Source of the DNA: Caenorhabditis elegans
Lineage: Eukaryota; Nematoda; Chromadorea; Rhabditida; Rhabditidae
Length of the DNA stretch: 64,000 nucleotides
Reading direction: 5' to 3'
Assembly (NCBI RefSeq): GCF_000002985.6
Contig: NC_003284.9
Span: 13,330,001-13,394,000, forward strand
In this document: one piece after another, positions 36,701 through 48,000 of the stretch
Layout of the letters: the number at the start of each line of letters is the position of its first letter
Position numbering within the stretch: the stretch's first letter is position 1
The notes under the pieces: model-generated
Database searches by the model: none
What the model saw: the letters and a program-made list of their open reading frames with translations, nothing else
What the model was told of the DNA's origin: nothing
Translations under genes and position numbers: made by a program

Positions 36701-37975
36701 AAAAATTGGCTCTTAAATTAAATTATAATGATTTAAAAATTTACTTTTCAATTTTCTGTTTCCATATTATCAATTTACGCTGGAAGATTTCTTTAAATAT
36801 CTAATCGAAAATTTGGGAGTTTGAAAATAATCCGTATTATCTAACATAAGAAAGAAAAAAACGAAAATATCAAATGAGCACACTCACTAGTAAGTTGAAA
36901 GAAAATTGAAAAAAGGGAGAAAATAACAACAAAAAAGTAATTGAATAGTGACCAAAAAACAAAAGTGTGAAGTTACCAGACAAAATTCTGTGAAACAGAA
37001 ATGAATGTAATAAAACAAATGAGGGGCGAGGAACGAACACATAAAGAAACTAGACTAACCGAAAATAAAGAAACTAGACTAACCGAAAATCGATAATACC
37101 AATCATTTTTACTCACGTGTCGACGTCACCAACATTTTGTCACGTTTCGCAACAATCGACCTTGCTACAGTGTTTTCGCAGCGAAGCTCGGTCAACAAAC
37201 ATTTCGAAAACCAATGCGTGAAGAGAAGTCGGCCAGAAATAGAAACGTATACAAAAAAGGCGAAACAGCTTTCAAATAAAACAATATTTTGAATACAAAA
37301 TTGCGAAGAACTGAAACTGAGAAATTGTACTTGCATACTGTACTCTAAATTTTTTGTAAATAATGTTTTTTTTGCCAAGTAATGATACTTTGCAATCTTT
37401 GAAATAAAATCAATACAACACTAAAATTCATATCCACGTATTCAATAAAACAGATTTTTTTCAAAATGAAAAAGTATAATACTTTTGGCATATGTAATGC
37501 TAGTTACTATGCAAATCCGGAAAAAAGTTACTGTAAAGGTCGCGCCATATTAAACTCAACATCAGATTTGAGAGCAGAGCAGAACTCGAGGAGGTATAAT
37601 GTTTTCGAACATGAACAGCATAAAAAGAGCAATATCGGAGTGGTTTTTCGACGACGAAGGATGCTGACGGTGACGAGAAAACGAGAGGGGAGGAAGTATT
37701 ACCCAGCGACAAATAACGGAACGTATCAGAGAGAACGGATACATACAGAACAAAGCGAATGCTAAATTGTTAAGGATTTGTCAGCGAGATTTGGATTTTG
37801 GGTAGAAAGCTGAATAAGCTGTGTTAAAGTGAGGGATCAGGAAACTTTAGGATTCTAAAAATTTTCTGTAAATCATTTTTCATTTAATAATTCAAAAATA
37901 CCTGAACTTAAATTTAGTGAAAAACAGCTAATCATTTCACTTACCGAAACGTTGTTTTTTTTTGTTTTCGCTCAT
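33740..37975 (-). CDS. putative small gene, two alternative first exons (74 or 70 aa)
   Basis: Minus-strand model: shared exon 2 at 34768-34915 and last exon at 33740-33785 (TAG), with two possible first exons. Exon 1a, 37945-37975, encodes MSENKKKQRF and ends at a strong donor (G|gtaagtg). Exon 1b, 37117-37135, encodes MLVTST and ends in C|gtgagt. Both leave one base and so enter exon 2 (after CTTCCTCAG) in the same frame. Exon 2 reads REHHIMNSSQRRSIMF then EKAVIEMDIDPFVSNLDTP; the protein ends GEPSAKKRC. A third option is to start at the internal ATG (34896-34898), giving 58 residues. AATAAA on the minus strand 56 bp past the stop supports a 3' end. The product is small, soluble, mixed-charge, with no signal peptide or recognised domain. 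Exon lengths are short, so chance assembly remains possible. Confidence 0.45.
37041..37088. repeat. 24-bp perfect tandem duplication
   Basis: Two exact, adjacent copies of a 24-bp unit beginning ATAAAGAAACTAGACTAACC, 29 bp from candidate exon 1b of the small gene. Confidence 0.9.
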
Positions 37976-40849
37976 AAGAAGGTATTTATTGGAGACAAAA
38001 TTAAATATTATTTGGTTAAGAATGTTACTTTAAAAATAAAAAAGTAAATGCATCACAACAAAATCCTGTTCTGACGAGTTCATGAAGATCATAATTATCG
38101 AAACCAAAACCAACAAAGTGACCCAAGAAAAAAGACCGAAAAACGCACCGCCACAACAGCACTCATCGAGCAATGAGCGACGATATGACAATTAAAAAGA
38201 GCCGCCGCGTTTATTCATAACGATGAGAAGATGACTGCGAAAATATGGAGAAAAGGGTGGAAAAAAGCGAGAAGAACGTGGTGAGGTGAGTTTGGAAGGA
38301 AAAGGGGAAAGAACGAAGGACAGGCGGCTGCTTGTATTTGTATTCTAATCGAAGTGCTTGCTGGTTTTGGTTTCGATCGAAGTTGAAAAGTGAGACAAGA
38401 GAAATAGGGAATAAGAAGATGAAAAGTTGTAGAAAGGGAAGGAGGCGAACAAAAACTATCTATCAATAAGATTGGGTGACTGGGTTGATAATGATACCGA
38501 AAATACCCAGTTAGTTACACATTTGGTTCTCGCCACGAGATATGTGACCGTTATCAGTTGGAGTATACCCAGAAGTGTCAATGTTTGTTTGAAACACTGG
38601 AGTTCAAATTTTGATGAAAACCTTTTTATAAAACTATGATGTGGATACTGAAAACAACTGTCCCAACTTACATTGAAAACTTGACTTTGAAATAAGTTAT
38701 GAAAATCGATGACATGGCGCTGCAAATGCTAAGCAACAACGATAATTCTGTATCAATTTGATAGTAAAATTTCTCGCTTTTTTCGAAGTGCTCCAATGTT
38801 AGAAAAAATAATAATTTTGCCCAACTTGATCCGAAAATCCAAAAAATCCTTAAAAACCCTGAAAAATCATTCTTTGAAGCTTTATATCGATCAACACCTT
38901 TCCAGGCAACTACCGTACTTAGTCTCTTTATTTCTGCTCCACATCATTTCTAAGACTGAAAATCAAAATAGTATTAGAATAATTATTTACGTGATGACCA
39001 ATATTTAAGCCATTAAAAACATTTTGTGGTTGCTACACAAATACCATTAAACTAAAAATGTTTCAAAAGACGAATATCAGAGGGAAACAAATTTTCTGCG
39101 TTTTTTACCGTCAACCAGGAAATTTTTATTCTTCAAATTTTTCAGAGAACTCATCATGATACTAGAAATTCAATGCCAATTTAAAATGAGTCGCCTTAGA
39201 AAATGAGCATTCCAATTGCTCGGGAAAGAGATAAAATGAAAAAGAAAGCAAGGAAGCGAAAAAAAAACCGAACGAGGCAGTTTTGTGGCTGCTACATCAA
39301 CACACTTGCGCTCGACCGCACATACACAGAGACGCACATATTATTATCTCTTCGCTCTTGGAAGGTGGCACTTTTTGAAATATAGATTCTCGTGTCGGGC
39401 GACGATGAGGGGACAATGGTAGTAACCGGCGACAATGAGTAAACACAAGCTGAGGGAGGGAAATATTGGACATGAAAGTTCATTTATGGAGCGTGTTTTT
39501 GTGGGATTACATACTGAATGAAATGGATTGGTTGTGCAGCAAATTGAAAAACAAGGCTTAGTCTCAAAGAACACTAACTCTTGAACTAAGATAAAAAATT
39601 AGGGAAGCACCAGTTTGTTCGGTGCACAGAAAAACCCGCTTTTTCAAGATAATTTTGAATTTTATTTACGTGTTGACTGAAAGTTTTAGATGTGGGTATC
39701 AAAAGCCAAAGTTTATTATCCGACTATTAAAAACCTACTGGAAAATGTGCGCAGAAAAGTGATGAAAAGTGAAGTGAAACCTGAGATGTCTGGTTTGTTT
39801 TGATGAATTGAATTCAGAAGCAATTGATATTTAAACATTTTTATTTTTATAAACAAACCCGTTGTTGCTTGTGCATTAGATTGGGAAAGACCTCTACAAG
39901 TATCTGTTACACAATGTTAAAGAAACTACAAAACTAAATGACCCTTCAAAGTCAATTGTAGAAATTATAGGTAAAACATTGATTTTTTCCACAATTAGTT
40001 TTATTGAAAAATTATGCTCTTGTTCAAAAAATTAATGAGTTTCGTTCTCCCCAAAAATTGTTTTTTATTGAAACGTGAATTTTTCGAATTTGTTGTAGAC
40101 AAAGCAATTTGATATTCCAATTAAAAAAAAACAAGTTGACGAAATAATATGTTCTACGATCTTATGCTTTTGAAACGACGACAGCAAGATAGGTGATATT
40201 TCACAAGTCAATAAACGTAACAATTTATTACTTATTTTCACACGCTAAACATTGAATAATATCAGCCATTGGAATATATCCCACTTAGCGAATACGCAAA
40301 GAAAAAGACACAGATCTTTATAGACGATGAAGTTTATGTATAATGTTATCAGTTAGCATGTTATTTGTGTTATATCTTCGAGGTTTTTGGAACAGGTGAA
40401 AATACTTGAAAATGAAACTTTAAACAATTTGAAACAAGCAAAACGTGAATACTAGAAAACCAATTGAAAGAAACTTTGCTGTGGAAAAAATATGAAAAAG
40501 CTAATAATTTTTGATATTTTCCTAGTAAAGTTTCCAATTATGACCAAACTACGAAATCACCAACACCAACACAGTATGAGGACATTGATCTACAATAAAT
40601 GTAAATGCACTTATAAGGTCCAGGAAGCAGAAGTTTATTTATTGTACATTAGATAATTTAAACACAACAAAGTGCACAAACAATTAAACTTAACCCCCTT
40701 TGTATAAAATTGCAAAAAAAAAAAATCAAAAACGATACAAAAATTCACTAATCTGTTGATAATTCATTTCAAAAATCAATATGTTTTCGTAAACCGTTTT
40801 GCTCTCTTGTAACCGGAAATGAACTCGCCGAGTTTTTTTTTCATTCTTA

Positions 40850-41385
40850 AAAATTATGGAAAAATGTTCTCCTGTAACTATTCACCACTATTTCTGACTA
40901 TTATTTTTGAAAGCTCAAATAAATTTTTAATTTCCTTTACTTTTATTGTTATTCTTATCAAAACCAGAATAATACGTCATTAATTTCTCTTTTAAAAGCA
41001 TTAAATCAGGATAGAAAAAAGCAAAGGTAGAAAATTTTCCTGAAGGCCATTTAAAATTTGGTGAAAATAGACCGTATCACACTGTACTTACAAACAATTA
41101 AACTTTTGAAAATTTTAAGCAAAATATTATCCTGTAACTTGTTTCTCACTATTTTCTTTTGAACGCTCAGATAAGTCAATTTCCCTTACTCCGCAGTGCA
41201 CAGCACTTGAAGAACGGATCGTCCTTTAATCCTATCCTTTTTTATTGTTATTCTTATCAAAGTCTGAATAATAGACCATTCTTTTCCGTTTTAAAAGCAT
41301 CAAATCGAGATTTCGTCAAAAGTAGAAAATTTTCCTCAAGGCCATTTAAAAATTGGTGAAAATAGACCGTATCACACTTTACTGC
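40850..41385. repeat. diverged tandem duplication (units about 239 and 275 bp)
   Basis: Unit A, about 40850-41088, and unit B, about 41111-41385, share order and sequence. Shared landmarks are CTGTAACT, TTTATTGTTATTCTTATCAA, TTTTAAAAGCAT and GTGAAAATAGACCGTATCAC. Unit B is longer mainly because it carries the 46-bp fragment at 41191-41236. Confidence 0.85.
41191..41236 (+). repeat. SINE-like tail fragment inside duplication unit B
   Basis: CCGCAGTGCACAGCACTTGA and the following bases match the last 45 or so bp of the elements at 16056 and 58021 (CCGCAGTGCATAGCACTTGA in copy 1). Only the 3' tail is present, as expected of 5'-truncated retroposition. Confidence 0.8.
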
Positions 41386-42023
41386 AAGGCTAATAAACAT
41401 ACATAATACAATTTCTTAACGAGCTCAATCACTGGTGACCGTTTGTACTGTTCACAAAACATGTATTTTTAGTTTACATTCTTAATTTGAATTGTATGAC
41501 TTTTGACTCGTTTAGTTCAAACATCCATAAAACCGATAAAATATCCATGAATAGTTTATTTGCTTACTTCATTTTTAGCCGGAGAAAAACAATGAAAAAT
41601 TGTGGGTCATAAAAGGAAAAAAAACGATTAAAACTATTCAAATGTAAAAGTTACACAAAAACAAAAAGGAGGGAATGTAAAAGTTCACAGAGTAAATACA
41701 AAAAACATGTAAAGGTTTTCTTCTTGAATTCAGATGAAATTGTACAACGGTTTCAATATACCCCGAGCAAAATTGATTAATCATAATTGGAGCAATAACT
41801 AGAAAAAACCAATCAGCTGCAATCAAACCTGGCTAACAACTACTTTAGTTAAAGCAAAGAAAAAAGAAAAGCTGAAAAAAATTGAAAAGAAATGATATAT
41901 ATTCAGAGAGAATTATAAAAACTTAAGGAAAAAAAAAGAAAAACTGAAAAATAAAATATTAATAATTGAATTGAATGAGATTTAGAAAAATGATAAGAGT
42001 AAGTCATGAGATGGCTATGCGTT

Positions 42024-45000
42024 TCACACATCAAGAAGAGTCTCTTGTTCAGCTCCTGATCCGGTACTTGTTTGTCGATTATTGCCATTCGTTAACCTGA
42101 AACATAGATATTTGTCAGTTCAAGCTGGATTCTTAATAACTTTGAATCCATATCAAAATGAAAACTGCACAAACAGGGAAAGCATTAAAAATTTTAGCAT
42201 TTTTCTATTTGGTCGGATTTTCGTGAAATAGAAATATTGAATATTTAATTTAATTTTTGCATTAACGTTGTTTAGTTTTCAAAATGCGTAAGCCCTGGTA
42301 GTTTGAAACGAGGATAAATTTTTTTAAAACCTAATTTTGCTAAAACCTGTCGCAGAAACCGGAATGTAGTTTTTATCGAATTTTTGTATATTTTGTTAGT
42401 GTGATTCGTTAAAAATGTTAATCTTGGAACATTTAAAGGTGGAGTAGCGCCAGTGGGTATTTTGTCTAAATACACTTATGTTATTCCAAAATGACCGAAT
42501 ATCATAAAAACATTCAAAAAAATCCTAGATTTTTCATAATTTCTGGTCAAAGCTTTGGCAAAATGCCGAAACTATGAGAAGTATAAGCTTTTGAGGAAAT
42601 CCCAATTAATGTCGCATATTCCGACCCCACTACAGTTCATTAATTATGGTATTCGGTCATTTCAACGACAAAATAACTGATTAAATTTGAGGTGCTAGCA
42701 AAAACTAAGCCATTATTTCCCAAATTTTGTACCAACGAAACCAAAACAGTTTTAGGTGGCTTTTCTCGGATTTTATTTTTTGTATAACGCTTTGAGCACA
42801 AAATTTTTTTTTATCCAGCCGAATTTACTAAAAATAATGAAAAATTTCAAAAATTCCAAGTTTGTGAAAAATAATTGAAAATTGTAATTTTTATAATATA
42901 AATTATTTTTAAATTTGCATTAGTTCAGAGGCAGTCCGAGTAAACTTACTCCGTCGGTTTTCCACTTTCAATTGAATCTTTGTCGCCGGTGTTCCTCTTA
43001 TTCATTTCGTAGCTGAACATGAAGCCAAAGAACCCAGAGGCCAGAGCAAAAATACCCGAAATGAAAAACACCACGGTGTAGCCTCCCGTTGCTTCACGAA
43101 CAAGAGCTGAAAATATATTTTTACTGCTTGTTTCACATCAAAATCTAATTTATTACCAAAAATTGGGGGTCCGATCAAAGATGCAACTCCTTCAATCATA
43201 GCAATCAGGGAGTATGCAACTTGGAAGAGGTTCACATCCTCAAAACATATTGTAACAAGAATTGACTGCAGAACATAATTACTGGTGATAGTCACTCCAA
43301 AGCATACTCCCACAATCACTAGCTCAACGAGTGAGTTGATTCTTGTCGAGAACATGATAGTAATCCCAACTCCAACCATTGAACTGGCGTAGATCGTGGT
43401 AATGTGCTTCCTTGTCCAGTCGGCAAGTGTTCCGAAGAGAAGGACACTGATGAAGTTGCTGATACCGATCGAATAGTAAATGTAGTTGGCTTCGGATTCC
43501 TCCATTTTTAGTGTGTCAATCGAATATTCATAAAAACAGACGTATGGCACATCCAGAATGAAGTACAAGCATAGCACAGAAAGTGCAAGACTAAAATTTT
43601 AGATTAAAATTTTACGTTTGTGAAAATAATTTTTGAGTTTCAAAGTCTCAAAAAAGCAAAATAATTGAAACACTTACTAAATGTAAGCTCTGCAATGAAT
43701 GACTTCTTGATAAATTGGCTTCTCTGTTTCCAACCATTTTTTGTAGAAGCCTTGAATCGGCTTTCCAATCATACTCTTCCTATTCTTCCTTGCGACAAGC
43801 ATTGGTGCGGATGGTATTTTTCCCATGGCAATCAAGTTGGTGGCGTGACGAGATTGAATTGCATTGCTGGCAATCACTCTTCCTCCGAACATATTGGACG
43901 TTCCAGCTGCAACAGAGTTTCGGTTCATTCGAGCAGAATTCGGCACAGAGGACGTGGCGCGGAATGCAACGTTTTCCAAATTTTTGTTGATAAGTTTGGT
44001 GGTTGGCTCGTCCAGGTTCTTTTCAGAAAGTTCAGAACTGGAGCTGTCACCATCGTTGCTCATCTCGGAGTCGTCAGAGCTGGATTCGTCATCGCTTTCG
44101 GATTCAGTGGAACTTTGGAAGAGGTTAATGTGGAATGCTTCGTCTTCCAATTCATTAATCTGATCGACACTCATGGAAACTTTACTGATCACTCTGCGGC
44201 GTTGGGCTCGGACTGTAGTACATGGAGAGTTGGCGAGCTGAAATTTCAAATACATTGTATTTTCAGAATTTTTGCTTTATAATTTTGGTTGATTATTTTT
44301 TGGTTTATCATACTCAAAAAAGGAATGTTTTTTTTCCGTGATTTCAGCACCTTCCACACAATATTATTATTACGCGGGCAGTGGGAAAATTATCAAAACC
44401 TAATTCTATGATACTAAAACTAATGAAAATTGAAAAAAAGTCACAAAAATGTTTGGAAATTTTTTTAAAACTTTTTCCAAAGTTAAACATAACACTGAAA
44501 ACTTTTTTTTTGATCGACGGCTTTCAGAGATAATTCGTGAAAGCGGAGTTTTCATTGCTTTTCTTAATTCAAAAGTTTTCATATTAAGTAAATTTTAAGT
44601 CAATTTTACTTTTTTTTAGCCAGATAAGAAACATTTTGTAGAATTGTCCCACCTCGAGATCAAGATGTTCCAAGTTTGCCAAATTGGTATTCAACATAGA
44701 GTACTCGGGAATTGACGACATTTGGTGTTTGTTGTCGAACAGAGCAACGGACTTTGATCGAGTTGGTTTATCGGACTTTCTCTCAGCTTTCGCGGCATCG
44801 CATATTGATTGAATACTTCCCGAATGGTTATTCAAGATGTTTAGGTTGGGTAAAGAGATCGCGTGTCGCATGAAAGCATCTGTCGGATTTGTGTTATTTT
44901 CTTTCTCATCGTCCATCTTGGCGATATATTTTTGAAACTTCCTCAATTTGAAATCGGTTTTGTCCGATTCCCATTCGACGTCCTTTATGAAGAATCCAAT

Positions 45001-48000
45001 AACGGCGATCACAAAATACATGACGGCGAAGAAAATGAGGATAATCCGGATATCACTCACAAAACTGGCCAGGTAGATCATTGACTGAAAACAAATAAGA
45101 TTGAGTTTATAAAAAAAGGGAAAATAACCCACCAAGTTCAGCAAAATCGGGTAGATAACAGTTCCGACACCGGTGCCAGAAACTGCAAATGACGTGGCGA
45201 GGCCTCTTCGTTTTTCAAAATAATACGTCACGATGACAATGGCGGCATTGTAGATGAAGCTCATCCCTGAAATTGGTACGTTGGATTTTTCACATTTCGA
45301 TTTTTTCGTATATAACCTTTTATGAGATTAGTTGGAAAAAAAGAACTTAGAAATTTTAAACCAACTAAGAAATCCTATATATGCATACCTAACCTAGTTT
45401 AGTAGATATCAAATTTGGCGAAAACCTCAATTTTTACCGGTGGAAAAGCTGGTGGAGGCCATGTTCAGTTCTTCACCGCTCATTATTTCCGCAAAATTTT
45501 TACACTTTTTGAAATCTACGGTAAGACAGTTAGAATTAAGATTTTGAAAAATTGGTAACGGTTTAGCTTGCTAAATTTCCCACCAATGAAAGTCTCCAAT
45601 TTTTTTTGTGTTTTTTTAAATTAATTTTTTTTCAAAAATTTTGAATTGCCAAATCGCAGACTCTCTTTGGGCAAGTGTAAAAATTGTCCAAAAATAGCTA
45701 GGCGAAAGGAAAATTTAAAGATAGGCTCAGCACCGCCGATTTGCGTTTCCCGTCAAATTTTCTTATACGTTATTGAATTTTTTGGTAGTTTTCTTTTCTT
45801 TTCTTACTAATGTGGTTGAGAGCTCCTGTTTAAAAAAAACCCACAAGAGAGGCCACATTTAATTAAACTATTACTACAAAAATTTATTGTTCATCTAAAA
45901 ACTATCATTAGTTTTTTCAGTTAATGAAACTATGTTTATTCTCTTGAATCAAGGATCAGTCTCGATGACTCGATGAATGTTATCTACAAAGTTCAACAAA
46001 CTGTTTTATAACTCACCAACACCGCATCCCAATCCAAACGAAATCATGAAGAAAAATATATGGGAACAGAACATTGCAATTATGCAAGAAACTGTGCAGA
46101 TGCTTGCTCCAATAATAATTGACATTCGGCAGCCGAGGATATCCGAGACGATTCCAGCAACGGGAGACATGATGAGGGGGAGCGACAGGAACATTGAGGC
46201 GGTGATCATGCTCACGAACCGACCACACTGGAAGTGCTGAAAAGTTATTCAAATTAAACTATTTTCGTCTCAAAAATTGTTCACATACCTCCTGAATCTT
46301 GACAAAGACGATGCCAAAGCAGAAGCTGGCACCGTCGCACACCGCGTGCATGAGGAAGCTGGCGAGCACCACCAGCCATCCATATCCGCCATCCTTGTAG
46401 ACCGGCCGCTCGGTCAATGACTCGACGGACTCTGCATCAGAGTCGTCCGAGCGGGCCGATACCGGGGCCGGAGCTTCAAAGCGAACACGAGGTTCGTCGG
46501 ATGGGGAAAACGGCTGCTGAAAATTTAATTCAGTGTTAATGTTTTTTCGTCAGACTTTATTTTTACTTATTTTATCGACGGTGATTAGCCCCAAACTGAT
46601 TTGCAAAAAAAGAAATATGTGATTGGTTTTTTTTAAACAATTGTTACTTGTTCACCACGACTTTATGCATATTTTCATGTGCTTATTAAGATTACCTGAT
46701 TGTGCTCGACCCAGCAGCTGACGTCCTCCGCCTTCATTCGGGTTCGCATGCTTGGACGACGTCTTGCCGTCATTTCGGACTCTGACGGCGTTTCGAGGCG
46801 CTGAAAATTCGTTTTATTTTTCCTTTGCTCAGGTAGTCACAATTATTCAAGTCTCTTCCTAATTTTCAATGAAACTGTTATATATTCAGTCTGGCCTTTT
46901 TATTATCGAACTAACAGTTGAAGTTTGCCATCCAGTATGGATCAACCATATGAACGGGAGGTGGCGTGTAGCGTGATGATAACTTGATACTTCTGTAAGT
47001 TTTAACTGGTTTGAAATTGACCAGACAAGCAAAACAGAATTACGACAAATATAATGAATTGCGTTCAAAGTCGAAGATCAAGTGGAAAGGACAAAAAATA
47101 CAAAAAGAAAAGTGGGAATTTTAGTAGCTTTCAGCAAATGTTCTCTCAAGTGATAGCTCTCAATATATGAAACTGTCAGAAATCCTATATTAAATAAAAC
47201 TGTAGGATGTCAAGAAATAACCGTTTCAATGAAAATAACAGAATTTAAATCCTCTTGTTCTTTTTAGTTTTTTCTAGCAGTAAAAAACTTAAACCTCGAC
47301 CAATAAATATATTTTGTCTGGATGAATGAATGAAAAAACAATTTTAAATTTTTGTACATTGCTCTTGGCGCTCATTCTACATCTACCAAGCAAATAAATA
47401 TACAACTTCATGTACCCAGAGAGTATATTATTTTGATTAACATAATGACCTAGTACCAACGAAACACCGAACATATCCCAGATTATATTTCTCAAATCGC
47501 GTGCAAAACCGTTAAATACCTTATAGTTTTGCCATCGCATATCTCCTCCGGGTGCAGTTTACATGAGTAAAAGTCAAGAGTGAATTTTTCAAAAGTCACG
47601 GAAAACAACAAGTTTGGCACCCACTTTGCTTCAGCCCCCTCCCCTCTGCCTAGCAGCAAGGACGAACCATGTGTCTTCTCCTCCCTATGTCTTTTTTCTT
47701 CCCGCGGAGCCATTCGGGTTTTGTTCTTTTCTCTCTAATTCTAGGGTTTGCTCGGTTGCTCGGGAGGCAAGGAAGATGAGAAAAGAGGAAGGAAAAAAAA
47801 AATGAAACCACGTCACACTGTGGAACAAACATATGATAAAGCAAAAGAGGAAAGTTCAGGTTTACAAAAGTAAATGTCAACTTTGAAAAGCGTGGGTAAA
47901 TTTACTTTTTTATAGAAACAAAGCCTCACGTTAGTTGAAACGTTTTTTGTTACAATTGGCAGTGAGTGACTACCAATCAACTCTGAGCTATTTGGAGGAG

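Larger units (their letters stand above)
37976..42023. other. intergenic region upstream of the small gene
   Basis: Purine-rich islands (about 38220-38450, 39220-39480) give artefactual open frames. No supported gene. The tandem duplication at 40850-41385 and a SINE tail fragment at 41191 lie here. The end near 42000 is the 3' UTR side of the transporter. Confidence 0.4.

Noticed and set aside
43665-44282. 205-codon open frame on the plus strand
   Set aside because: It is antisense to transporter exon 7; the minus frame gives the in-phase, splice-supported protein.
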